A stretch of DNA of 64,000 nucleotides from Isoptericola chiayiensis (GTDB lineage: Bacteria > Actinomycetota > Actinomycetes > Actinomycetales > Cellulomonadaceae): contig NZ_JABEZT010000001.1 of assembly GCF_013149805.1 (NCBI RefSeq), positions 62,001 through 126,000 of the forward strand, written 5' to 3'. The position numbers were made by a program, and so were the translations under genes. The notes under the pieces are model-generated. The model was not told the DNA's origin. It saw only the letters and a program-made list of their open reading frames with translations, and did not search any database. Positions 51,622 through 61,117 of this stretch are shown piece after piece. Position 1 is the first letter of the stretch; each line of letters begins with the position of its first letter.

Positions 51622-53250
51622 TCAGCCCTTCTTCTGCACGACGAGCTGCTCCTGCTCGACGTCGGTGTCCCCGGACACGTCCTCGCCGCCGACGAGCGCC
51701 GAGCCGTCGCCCTTGAGGAACCCGTTGCGGAAGTCCTCCACGGCCGCGGCCAGGGCGTCCTCGGTCTCCTGCTCGAGCTTGCCGGTCTCCGTGATGGTGC
51801 TGAAGACGTCGGTGTTGCGGCGCAGGTGCTCCAGCAGCTCGGACTCGAACCGCTTGACGTCCGCGACGGGAACGTCGTCCAGCTTGCCCTTGGTGCCGGC
51901 CCAGATGGAGGCGACCTGCTCCTCGACCGGGTACGGGGTGTACTGGGGCTGCTTGAGCAGCTCCATGAGCACCGCACCGCGGGCCAGCTGCCCGCGCGAC
52001 GCCGCGTCGAGGTCCGAGGCGAACATCGCGAAGGCCTCGAGCGAGCGGTACTGCGCCAGCTCGAGCTTCAGCGTGCCGGAGACCTTCTTCATGGCCTTGA
52101 CCTGCGCGTCACCGCCGACTCGGGACACCGAGATGCCGACGTCGACAGCGGGGCGCTGGTCGGCGTTGAAGAGGTCGGACTGCAGGAAGATCTGCCCGTC
52201 GGTGATGGAGATGACGTTGGTCGGGATGTAGGCCGACACGTCGTTCGCCTTGGTCTCGATGATCGGCAGACCGGTCATCGAGCCCGCGCCCATCTCGTCG
52301 GAGAGCTTGGCGCAGCGCTCCAGCAGCCGGGAGTGCAGGTAGAAGACGTCACCCGGGTAGGCCTCGCGGCCCGGCGGGCGGCGCAGCAGCAGCGACGTGG
52401 CGCGGTAGGCCTCGGCCTGCTTCGACAGGTCGTCGAAGATGATCAGCACGTGCTTGCCGGCGTACATCCAGTGCTGGCCGATGGCGGAACCGGTGTACGG
52501 GGCGAGGTACTTGAAGCCCGCCGGGTCCGACGCCGGGGCGGCCACGATCGTCGTGTACTCCAGCGCGCCGGCGTCCTCGAGCGCGCCGCGCACCGAGGCG
52601 ATGGTCGAGCCCTTCTGGCCGACGGCGACGTAGATGCAGCGCACCTGCTTGTCCGGGTCGCCGGACTCCCAGTTGGCCTTCTGGTTGATGATCGTGTCGA
52701 TCGCGATCGCGGTCTTGCCGGTCTGGCGGTCGCCGATGATCAGCTGACGCTGACCCCGACCGACCGGGATCATCGAGTCGATCGCCTTGATGCCGGTCTG
52801 CAGCGGCTCGTGGACCGACTTGCGCTGCATGACGCCGGGCGCCTGCAGCTCGAGGGCGCGGCGGCCCTCGGACTCGATGTCGCCGAGACCGTCGACCGGG
52901 TTGCCCAGCGGGTCGACGACGCGACCCAGGTAGCCCTCGCCCACGGGGACCGAGAGCACCTCGCCGGTGCGACGGACCTCCTGGCCCTCCTCGATCCCGG
53001 TGAACTCACCGAGGACGACGACACCGATCTCGCGGACGTCCAGGTTCTGCGCGAGGCCGAGCGTGCCGTCCTCGAAGCGCAGCAGCTCGTTCGCCATCGC
53101 GCCGGGCAGGCCCTCGACGTTCGCGATGCCGTCGGCGGCGAAGGTCACGCGGCCGACCTCCTCGGTCGCCGCTCCCTCGGGCTCGTAGGACTTCACGAAG
53201 CTGTCCAGTGCGGCGCGGATCTCCTCCGGCCGGATCGTCAGCTCAGCCAT
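51622..53250 (-). CDS. atpA: ATP synthase alpha subunit
   Basis: This 542-residue non-catalytic nucleotide-binding F1 subunit has P-loop GDRQTGKT (near 171), [16 protein letters not shown] and [20 protein letters not shown]. The C-terminal extension (about 510-542, acidic and Gln-rich) is typical of actinobacterial AtpA, where such an extension has been linked to low ATP hydrolysis in mycobacteria. Confidence 0.98.
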   Translation of the reverse strand: MAELTIRPEEIRAALDSFVKSYEPEGAATEEVGRVTFAADGIANVEGLPGAMANELLRFEDGTLGLAQNLDVREIGVVVLGEFTGIEEGQEVRRTGEVLSVPVGEGYLGRVVDPLGNPVDGLGDIESEGRRALELQAPGVMQRKSVHEPLQTGIKAIDSMIPVGRGQRQLIIGDRQTGKTAIAIDTIINQKANWESGDPDKQVRCIYVAVGQKGSTIASVRGALEDAGALEYTTIVAAPASDPAGFKYLAPYTGSAIGQHWMYAGKHVLIIFDDLSKQAEAYRATSLLLRRPPGREAYPGDVFYLHSRLLERCAKLSDEMGAGSMTGLPIIETKANDVSAYIPTNVISITDGQIFLQSDLFNADQRPAVDVGISVSRVGGDAQVKAMKKVSGTLKLELAQYRSLEAFAMFASDLDAASRGQLARGAVLMELLKQPQYTPYPVEEQVASIWAGTKGKLDDVPVADVKRFESELLEHLRRNTDVFSTITETGKLEQETEDALAAAVEDFRNGFLKGDGSALVGGEDVSGDTDVEQEQLVVQKKG

Positions 53251-53329
53251 TGCTCTTCTCCTGTCGTGGCCGCAGGTGCGACCGAACGTTCATCTGCGCC
53301 GACCGGCGGCCGGCTGGGCGTCGTGTAGG

Positions 53330-54144
53330 TCAGCCGGCCAGCCGGCGACGGGCGTCGGCCAGGCGGGTCAGCACGGTGGAGTCGACGACGTCCGCGCCGA
53401 CCTGGATTCGCAGCCCGCCGACGACGGCCGGGTCGACCGTCACGTTGAGCTGCACGGGACGGCCGTAGGCGCGCTCGAGGATGCCCCCGAGCCGCTCCTC
53501 CTGTGCCGCGGTGAGGACCGAGCCGCTCGTGACGGAGGCCACGAGACGGTGACGACGCTCGGCCGCGACGTCGCCGAACCAGGTCAGGCTCGGCACGAAC
53601 CGGCGACCCCGCGGAGCGGTGGTCGCACGGCGGGCCAGCACGAGCGTGACCGGGTCGACCTTGCCGTCCAGCAGGTCGTCCACCAGGGCAGCACGACGGG
53701 ACGCCTCGGTCGTCGGGTCGGAGAGCGCCTGCCGCACGTCACGCTGTCCCGCCAGGGCCCGCGTGAGCCGGAACAGCTCGTCCTCCACCGTCTCGAGGGC
53801 CTGCCTGGCCTCCGCACCGGCGAGCACGGCGTCGACGCCGAGCCGCTCGAGGGCGTCCGTCAGGTCGGCCTCGCTCGACCACCGTGACCGGGCCAGTCCG
53901 GAGACCAGGTCGATCACGCGCTCGTCGAAGCCGCCCGCCAGGACGGTACGGACCACCTGGGCCTTGTCGTCGCCCTCCCGCGAGGGGTCGGCGAGCGAGC
54001 GGCGCAGCGCACCGGACCCGTCCAACGCGGTCACGACGACGAACAGCTGCTCGCCGAGCGTGGTGGCGTCGGCACCCGCCGACCGCAGCACCGGCTCGAA
54101 CCGCTCCTGGGCGGCTGCCAGCGATGCTCCGCTCGTGCCTCGCA

Positions 54145-54145
<1 letters not shown>
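53330..54145 (-). CDS. atpH: ATP synthase delta subunit
   Basis: This 271-residue stator subunit is longer than the 180-residue E. coli delta, as in other actinobacteria. Here atpF and atpH remain separate, unlike the mycobacterial b-delta fusion. The C-terminal part shows SGSVLTAAQEERLGGILE and VDPAVVGGLRIQVG, the conserved delta motif. Its ATG shares a base with the atpF stop (TGATG). Confidence 0.93.
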
Positions 54146-55073
<928 letters not shown>

Positions 55074-55943
55074 TCAGTGCTCCTCCTCCAGCGACAGGCT
55101 GATGTAGACCGCGGCGAGCAGGGCGAAGATGTACGCCTGCAGCAGCGCGACCAGGATCTCGAACAGGGTGACCGCGAAGCCGCCGGCGAGCGTGAGCGCG
55201 CCGATGGCCTTCAGGGCCGGTGCCGCCTCGAGGAGGAAGAAGTGCGTCGCCGCGAAGCAGAGCACGAGCATGATGTGCCCGGCGATCATGTTGGCCGCGA
55301 GTCGCAGCGCGAGCGAGGCCGGCCGGACGACGAGGATCTGCAGCAGCTCGATCGGCGTGACGATGATGTAGATCGGCCACGGGATCCCGGGCGGGAAGAG
55401 GTTGTTCTTCAGGTAGCCGCCGAGCCCGTGCTTGCTGACGCCGACCCACCAGTAGGTCACGAAGACCCAGAGGGCGAGGACGATCGGCAGACCGATGCGG
55501 GCGGTGCCGGCCATGTTGAGGAACGGGATGATGCCCGTGATGTTGAACGCGAGGATCGAGAGGAAGATCGTCGTCAGCATCGGGACGAAGCGCCGGGCGT
55601 TCGTCTTGCCGAGGATCTCCTCGGCGATCTGGACGCGGACGAAGTCGAGGATCATCTCGATCGCGCCCTGGAACCGCCCGGGCACGAGCTTGGCCCGACG
55701 AGCGGCGATCACGAAGACCGTGAGGAGCACGGCCGCCGCGACGATGCGGATGATCCAGATGCGGTCGATCTGGAAGATCGTGTCCTCGAAGAGGATCGCC
55801 GGCGGGAAGAACTCGTCGATGGACGGCACGTGGAAGCCGCCCTCACCCTCGGAGGCGGCGAGCAGCGTGGGGGTCGCTGAGGTGAACAGGAGGACTCCCG
55901 GTGGTCGAAGGTCGTTCGGCACGCCACGAGCATGTGGGCACAC
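55074..55943 (-). CDS. atpB: ATP synthase a subunit
   Basis: This 289-residue proton-channel subunit has its essential Arg in RPASLALRLAANMIAGH (near 220) and the segment ITGIIPFLN. Five or six membrane helices are visible. The N terminus is uncertain: GTG at 55943, or GTG at 55922 which shortens the protein by seven residues. It is the first structural gene of the operon after atpI. Confidence 0.95.
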   Translation of the reverse strand: MCPHARGVPNDLRPPGVLLFTSATPTLLAASEGEGGFHVPSIDEFFPPAILFEDTIFQIDRIWIIRIVAAAVLLTVFVIAARRAKLVPGRFQGAIEMILDFVRVQIAEEILGKTNARRFVPMLTTIFLSILAFNITGIIPFLNMAGTARIGLPIVLALWVFVTYWWVGVSKHGLGGYLKNNLFPPGIPWPIYIIVTPIELLQILVVRPASLALRLAANMIAGHIMLVLCFAATHFFLLEAAPALKAIGALTLAGGFAVTLFEILVALLQAYIFALLAAVYISLSLEEEH

Positions 55944-55974
55944 CGTCGGACCTGGCCGTCATGGATTCGCGCAC

Positions 55975-55980
55975 AGCCTA
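55975..55980 (-). promoter_or_regulatory. Candidate -10 box upstream of atpB
   Basis: On the minus strand TAGGCT lies 32 bp before the atpB start. It lies in a 186-bp gap after atpI, so the ATP synthase genes may have their own promoter here as well as read-through from the wecA side. The -35 is weak. Confidence 0.4.
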
Positions 55981-56129
55981 CTAGATGATCTGCCGTGGTC
56001 GAGCATCAAGACTGCTCGTCCCGGCCGGAATCCCGCGCCTTGTGAACTATGGCACTTGTGGAACTCGGAAGCGTGCCCGAGGCACCCGAAACGGTCGTCG
56101 CCCGGGTCGCGCCGTCCCGTCCCAGGAGG

Positions 56130-56606
56130 TCACGGCTGCACGTACGGCATCCGCGCGCCCCGCACCGCCTGGTAGTCCAGCAGCGCCGAACCCACCGCAC
56201 CGACGGCCAGGACCACGAAGAGCACGTACGGGTCGTAGAAGTCCGCTCCACGCAGCAGCACGAGCACGACGACGAGCACCACGATCTTCGCCAGCCACGC
56301 GCCCATCACCGTCGCCGCCATCGTCGTCGGGGACTTGCCGACCGTGCGCTGCATCGACCAGATCGTCGTCGCGCAGAAGAACGCGGCCAGGCCCGCGCCC
56401 ACCAGGGCGCCCCACAGGCCCGCCGTCCCGGCCACGAGCCAGCCCACCAGTCCCCCGATCACGACGAGGCCGCCCACCAGGGCCAGCGTCGACCGCATCG
56501 CGCGGCGCAGCATCGTGCGCTCCGAGGCCTGCACCTCGTCGAAGGTCCGCCCGGGCACCTCAGCCGGGTCGCCCTGCGGGTCCGGAGTGGCGTTCTGCTC
56601 GGTCAT
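56130..56606 (-). CDS. AtpI-like membrane protein
   Basis: This 158-residue protein has four predicted helices (about 36-58, 62-82, 92-117 and 123-143) and short polar ends. It stands where atpI stands in other actinobacteria; AtpI aids c-ring assembly or ion supply in some bacteria. Sequence support beyond topology and position is modest. Its start lies 47 bp inside the end of the wecA-like gene. Confidence 0.75.
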   Translation of the reverse strand: MTEQNATPDPQGDPAEVPGRTFDEVQASERTMLRRAMRSTLALVGGLVVIGGLVGWLVAGTAGLWGALVGAGLAAFFCATTIWSMQRTVGKSPTTMAATVMGAWLAKIVVLVVVLVLLRGADFYDPYVLFVVLAVGAVGSALLDYQAVRGARMPYVQP

Positions 56607-57831
56607 GGTCGTGCTCCTTGGTCGGGACGGGGCTCGACACCCGGGTCGAGGAGGGTGCGGTCGCGCGGACGGTGCGCGACGACGGCGCGGACGTGGCGAC
56701 GGGCAGCGTGCCGGAGGCGACGTCGTCGTCCAGGAACCGCCCGCGGGTCCGCAGCGGACCCAGCGTCAGCACGAAGGCGACGACGACCGCGACGGCCAGC
56801 CACACCAGCACCACCTGCCAGCGCCACCGCACGAGCGCGGCGGCACCGAAGGCGAACACGGCGGTCCACACGTAGAGGATCAGCACGGCGCGCCGGTGCG
56901 AGTGGCCCAGGGCCAGCATGCGGTGGTGCAGGTGCAGCCGGTCCGGAGCCATCGGGGACTTGCCGGCCGCGAGCCGCCGGACCACCGCCATCGTCATGTC
57001 CAGCAGCGGCAGCAGCACGACCGCGACGGGCAGCACCAGCGGGATGAACAGCGGGGCGCGCTGGGCACCGGAGATCGCGACCAGCGTGGGGTCGAACCGG
57101 CCGATCACGGAGATGGCCGCCCCGGCGAACACGAGCCCCAGGACCATCGAGCCCGAGTCGCCCATGAAGATGTGCGACGGGTAGAAGTTGTGCGGCAGGA
57201 AGCCCAGGCAGATCCCCACCAGCACCGCCGTCATCAGCGTGGCGATGCTCGCGTAGTTCTCCGGGCTGGCCTGCTGCGTCAACGAGTACGTGTAGAGGAA
57301 GAACGCCGAGGCGCCGATGGCGACGATGCCGGCTGCCAGCCCGTCCAGCCCGTCGACGAAGTTCACCGCGTTCATCGCCACCACGATCACGAGCACCGTG
57401 AGGAACAACGACAGCCGCGCCGAAGGGATCGTCAGCCCGCCCGGGGTCGGCAGCCAGACGAGCTGGACCTGGTTGAAGGCGACGAAGCCGGCCGCGAGCA
57501 TCTGCCCGGCCAGCTTGGTCATCCAGTCCAGGTCCCACACGTCGTCGGCCCAGCCCAGCAGGCACACGATGGCCGCGCCGCCGACGATGCCGATCACCTG
57601 GCGGTCGGCGAAGACGTCCTCGAGGAACGGCATCTGCGACGCCAGGAGCACCGCCACGACGATCCCGAGCAGCATCGCCAGACCACCGAGCCGCGGTGTC
57701 GGCTGCACGTGGACGTCACGGGCCCGGACCGCCGAGATCGCGTTGGTGCGGCGGGCGACCCAGCGGGCACCCGGCGTCGCCAGGTACGTCACCGCGGCCG
57801 CGACCAGCATGACCAGGACGTAGACCCTCAC
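56560..57831 (-). CDS. wecA: Undecaprenyl-phosphate GlcNAc-1-phosphate transferase, WecA/TagO type
   Basis: This 423-residue multi-helix enzyme transfers sugar-1-phosphate from UDP-sugar to the lipid carrier, starting arabinogalactan-, teichoic- or polysaccharide-like wall polymers. Motifs are LGWADDVWDLDWMTKL (Asp pair), NAVNFVDGLDGLAAG (catalytic Asp), FMGDSGSMVLG and HLHHRMLALGHSHRRA, the His-rich cytoplasmic loop. About 11 helices are predicted. GTG at 57831 overlaps the tsaC-like stop (GTGA). The C-terminal 40 residues are disordered, and their coding overlaps the atpI-like gene. Confidence 0.9.
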   Translation of the reverse strand: MRVYVLVMLVAAAVTYLATPGARWVARRTNAISAVRARDVHVQPTPRLGGLAMLLGIVVAVLLASQMPFLEDVFADRQVIGIVGGAAIVCLLGWADDVWDLDWMTKLAGQMLAAGFVAFNQVQLVWLPTPGGLTIPSARLSLFLTVLVIVVAMNAVNFVDGLDGLAAGIVAIGASAFFLYTYSLTQQASPENYASIATLMTAVLVGICLGFLPHNFYPSHIFMGDSGSMVLGLVFAGAAISVIGRFDPTLVAISGAQRAPLFIPLVLPVAVVLLPLLDMTMAVVRRLAAGKSPMAPDRLHLHHRMLALGHSHRRAVLILYVWTAVFAFGAAALVRWRWQVVLVWLAVAVVVAFVLTLGPLRTRGRFLDDDVASGTLPVATSAPSSRTVRATAPSSTRVSSPVPTKEHDHDRAERHSGPAGRPG

Positions 57832-58523
57832 CCGGCGGGCTCCCCCGCGGCGTCGTCCGCACCGGCGGGCTCCGGCACCTCGTCGACGCCCAGCACCGGC
57901 GCGACCTGACGCAACGCCTCCAGCGGGATCGCGCCGTCGCGCACGACACGCAGCGTCGCCCCGGTCGCGTCGACGATCGTCGAGGCGACACCACCGGGTG
58001 CTGTCCCGCCGTCGAGGTAGCAGGTCACGGCGTCCCCGAGCTGGTCGACGGCGGAGGCGACCTCCGTCGCCGCCGGGCCGCCCGTCCGGTTCGCGCTGGA
58101 GACCGCCAGCGGCCCGGTGCGCCGCAGCAGCGCGAGCGCCGCCTCGTGGTCGGGCATGCGCAGCGCCACCGTGCCGTGCGTCTCCCCCAGGTCCCAGTGC
58201 AGGGAGGGCTGGGAGCGCAGGATGATCGTGAACCCTCCGGGCCAGAACTCCTCGATGAGGGCTCGGGCGTCGTCGGAGACGTCGACCGCCAGGCCGTCGA
58301 CCGTCCGCGTGTCGGGCACCAGGACGGGCGGCGGCATCTGCCGTCCGCGGCCCTTGGCCGCCAGGAGGGCGGCCACCGCCTCGGGGTCGAAGGCGTCGGC
58401 GCCGATGCCGTAGACGGTGTCCGTCGGCAGGACGACGAGGCCCCCGCGGGAGACGGTGTTCACGGCCTCGTCGATCGCGGGGCCCCAGGTGTTGGCGTCG
58501 GTGACGTCGCGCACGCTGCTCAC
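57828..58523 (-). CDS. tsaC: L-threonylcarbamoyladenylate synthase (Sua5/YrdC family)
   Basis: This 231-residue protein makes threonylcarbamoyl-AMP for t6A37 modification of tRNAs that read ANN codons. Motifs are VVLPTDTVYGIGADAF, LLAAKGRGRQMPPPVLV and LRMPDHEAALALLRRTGPLAVSSAN (shown in part: AVSSANRTGG). It lacks a full Sua5 domain and has a short acidic tail. GTG at 58523 overlaps the prmC stop (GTGA). Confidence 0.92.
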   Translation of the reverse strand: MSSVRDVTDANTWGPAIDEAVNTVSRGGLVVLPTDTVYGIGADAFDPEAVAALLAAKGRGRQMPPPVLVPDTRTVDGLAVDVSDDARALIEEFWPGGFTIILRSQPSLHWDLGETHGTVALRMPDHEAALALLRRTGPLAVSSANRTGGPAATEVASAVDQLGDAVTCYLDGGTAPGGVASTIVDATGATLRVVRDGAIPLEALRQVAPVLGVDEVPEPAGADDAAGEPAG

Positions 58524-59440
58524 GCAGGCCAGTCTGTCACGGTTCCGGCCTGCTCCGGCGCGCGCGGCCGCCGGGCCACGACCATCCGGTCGCGGCCGGA
58601 CAGGTCCGGGCGGGTCCCGACGTCCACGAACCCGTGGTCCGCGACGAGGGACCTCGCGGCCGCCGCCTGGACCTCGGCGTGCTCCATGACCAGCAGTCCC
58701 CCCGGACGCAGCAGCCGGGCCGCCGCCGCGACGATGCCGCGCGGCACCTCGAGCCCGTCGGCGCCGAGCCCGTAGAGCGCGACCGCGGGATCGTGCCGAG
58801 CGACCTCGGGTTCCTGCGGCACGGCGTCGGACGGCACGTACGGCGGGTTGGAGACGACGACGTCGACGCTCCCGTCCAGGTCGGACAGCGCGGTGCGGGC
58901 GTCGCCACGAACGAGGTGCACCCGGGAGCCGCGGAGGTTCCGCGCCGCCCAGCCGTGCGCGGTGGCGTCCAGCTCGACGGCGTGCACCTGCGCACCGGGC
59001 ACCTCGGTCGCCACGGAGAGCGCGATCGCCCCCGACCCGGTGCACAGGTCGACGACGACGACGCTCCCCCGCGTGGAGATCGCCTCGGCAGCCGCGTCGA
59101 CAGCCACCTGCGCCACCTGCTCGGTCTCCGGGCGCGGGACGAACACCCCGGGCCCGACAGCGAGCTCCACGTGCCGGAACGGTGCCGTCCCGGTCAGGTG
59201 CTGCAACGGTTCACGGTCGGCACGACGTCGCACCAGCAGCGCGAACCGGGCCGCGACGGACTCCGGACCTGCGCCGTCGGACATCTCGCTGCCGAGCAGC
59301 GTGCGACGCCGCACCTCCCCGCGCGGCACGCCGAGGACGTGCGCCAGGAGCAGCTCGGCGTCCGGGCGCGGCGAGGGGACACCGGCGGCAGCGAGGTCCT
59401 CGGCGGCACGCCGCAGCAGCAGGTCGACGCGTTCGCCCAC
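58520..59440 (-). CDS. prmC: Release factor glutamine methyltransferase
   Basis: PrmC (306 residues) methylates the Gln of the GGQ motif in RF1/RF2. The N-terminal helical domain (about 1-90) is followed by the Rossmann methyltransferase: VVVDLCTGSGAIALSVA (SAM site), VELDATAHGWA and the substrate Gln-binding NPPYVP (near 200). It lies four bp after prfA, the gene of its substrate. GTG start at 59440. Confidence 0.93.
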   Translation of the reverse strand: MGERVDLLLRRAAEDLAAAGVPSPRPDAELLLAHVLGVPRGEVRRRTLLGSEMSDGAGPESVAARFALLVRRRADREPLQHLTGTAPFRHVELAVGPGVFVPRPETEQVAQVAVDAAAEAISTRGSVVVVDLCTGSGAIALSVATEVPGAQVHAVELDATAHGWAARNLRGSRVHLVRGDARTALSDLDGSVDVVVSNPPYVPSDAVPQEPEVARHDPAVALYGLGADGLEVPRGIVAAAARLLRPGGLLVMEHAEVQAAAARSLVADHGFVDVGTRPDLSGRDRMVVARRPRAPEQAGTVTDWPA

Positions 59441-59444
59441 CGGC

Positions 59445-60536
59445 TCAGGCCCCGCCGGCCGCGGCCATTCGGGCGGCCTCGTCCGCCTCGATCGCCGACC
59501 GGACGACCGGGTCGAGATCGCCCGCCAGCACGTGGTCCAGGTTGTACGCCTTGTACCCGGTGCGGTGGTCCGCGATGCGGTTCTCCGGGAAGTTGTACGT
59601 CCGGATCCGCTCGCTGCGGTCGACCGTGCGCACCTGCGAGCGGCGGATGTCGGCGGCCTCCGCCGCGGCAGCCTCCTGCTGCGCCGCCAGCAGCCGGGCA
59701 CGCAGCACGCGCATCGCCTGCTCCTTGTTCTGCAGCTGCGACTTCTCGTTCTGCATCGAGACCACGATGCCGGTCGGCAGGTGCGTGATGCGCACCGCGG
59801 AGTCCGTGGTGTTCACGGACTGCCCGCCCGGCCCGGAGGACCGGTAGACGTCGATGCGCAGGTCGTTCGCGTCGATCTCGACCTCGCCCGGGTCGTCGAC
59901 CTCCGGCAGCACGAGCACGCCGGCGGCCGAGGTGTGGATGCGCCCCTGCGACTCGGTGACCGGCACCCGCTGGACGCGGTGCACCCCGCCCTCGTACTTG
60001 AGGTTGGCCCACACGCCGTCGGCGGGGTCCTCGAGGTTGCCCCGCGTCTTGATCGCGAGCTGGACGTCCTTGAACCCGCCGAGCTCGGTCTCCGTGGACT
60101 CCAGCACCTGGGTGGCCCAGCCGCGCCGTTCCGCGAACCGCAGGTACATGCGCAGCAGGTCTCCCGCGAACAGCGCCGACTCGTCGCCGCCCTCGCCGGC
60201 CTTGATCTCCAGGATCACGTCGCGTCCGTCGTCGGGGTCGCGAGGGACCAGCACGCGGCGCAGGTGCTCGGCGGCCTCGTCCTCCGCAGCGGTCAGCTCC
60301 GGCAGCTCGGCCGCGAACGACTCGTCCTCGTCGGCGAGCTCCGCCGCGGCGGATGCGTCGTCGTGCGCGGTCCGCCAGGCGCGGTAGGCGCCGACCACGC
60401 GGTTGAGCTCCGCGTACCGGCGTCCCAGCGTGCGGGCGCGGCCGGCGTCGGCGTGCACCGAGGGATCGGCGAGGGCGCTCTCGATCTCCGCGTGCTCGGC
60501 GAGCAGCGGCTGCGCCACCGCGAAGTCCTCGGTCAC
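59445..60536 (-). CDS. prfA: Peptide chain release factor 1
   Basis: RF1 (363 residues) ends translation at UAA and UAG. The peptide anticodon PVT is seen in [14 protein letters not shown], and the catalytic GGQ in [26 protein letters not shown] is the other conserved RF motif. GTG at 60536 is chosen because AGGAG lies five bases upstream; the frame continues into palindromic repeats with no start signal. Repeat element E lies directly upstream. Confidence 0.96.
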   Translation of the reverse strand: MTEDFAVAQPLLAEHAEIESALADPSVHADAGRARTLGRRYAELNRVVGAYRAWRTAHDDASAAAELADEDESFAAELPELTAAEDEAAEHLRRVLVPRDPDDGRDVILEIKAGEGGDESALFAGDLLRMYLRFAERRGWATQVLESTETELGGFKDVQLAIKTRGNLEDPADGVWANLKYEGGVHRVQRVPVTESQGRIHTSAAGVLVLPEVDDPGEVEIDANDLRIDVYRSSGPGGQSVNTTDSAVRITHLPTGIVVSMQNEKSQLQNKEQAMRVLRARLLAAQQEAAAAEAADIRRSQVRTVDRSERIRTYNFPENRIADHRTGYKAYNLDHVLAGDLDPVVRSAIEADEAARMAAAGGA

Positions 60537-60560
60537 ATCGTCTCCTGTTCCGGCCGCGGG

Positions 60561-60659
60561 GTAGGCGAACCCTTCGCGAAGTAGGCGAACCCTTCGCGAG
60601 GTAGGCAACGTCGTCGCGAGGTAGGCGGCCCTTGCCTACCTCGGCGGGAGGTTGCCTAC
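60561..60659. repeat. 20-bp-phased element E (word GTAGGC): four direct and two inverted copies
   Basis: GTAGGC begins at 60561, 60581, 60601 and 60621, each 20 bp from the last. Inverted GCCTAC begins at 60634 and 60654, again 20 bp apart. The innermost direct and inverted copies are separated by a 7-nt loop. It lies between the rpmE terminator and the prfA ribosome-binding site, so it may be part of the prfA leader or promoter region. Confidence 0.85.
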
Positions 60660-60689
60660 CTCGGCGACCACGGGCCGCCCCTCCGACGA

Positions 60690-60758
60690 CGGCAGCGCCG
60701 GTGGTCCGGCGTCCGACTGCCCCTGGAGAGGTTGTCGGGCGGACCACCGGCGCTGCCG
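60690..60758 (-). terminator. Long hairpin terminating rpmE
   Basis: A perfect 19-bp stem (60690-60708 with 60740-60758) and a 31-nt loop with a smaller inner stem begins six bp after the rpmE stop. Confidence 0.75.
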
Positions 60759-60764
60759 GGGGTG

Positions 60765-60977
60765 CTACTTGTTCTTCTTGCCGTAGCGGGCCTGGAACCG
60801 GGCCACGCGGCCACCGGTGTCGAGGATCTTCTGCTTGCCCGTGTAGAACGGGTGGCAGGCGCTGCAGACGTCCGCCGAGATCTTGCCGCTGGTCTCGGTG
60901 CTGCGGGTCACGAAGGTGTTCCCGCAGGTGCAGGTGACCTCGGTGGTGACGTACTCGGGGTGGATACCGCTCTTCAT
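60765..60977 (-). CDS. rpmE: 50S ribosomal protein L31, zinc-binding form
   Basis: This 70-residue L31 is of the C+ type. TCTCGNTF and [12 protein letters not shown] supply the Cys zinc ligands. It is 70 residues, the normal length. Zinc-free paralogs usually replace these under zinc limitation; none is in the window. It lies between rho and prfA, the common actinobacterial place. Confidence 0.97.
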   Translation of the reverse strand: MKSGIHPEYVTTEVTCTCGNTFVTRSTETSGKISADVCSACHPFYTGKQKILDTGGRVARFQARYGKKNK

Positions 60978-61117
60978 GATGCTCCTTGGTGTGATGCCGC
61001 CGGGTCGCCTCGCAGGACCGCGAGCCGTGAACCGGCAGGCCGACGAACCATTCTGCCAGAACGCGGGCGGTCGGGGAATGATTCCGCCCGCGTCCCGGAT
61101 GTGACGTCCGACGCGCG

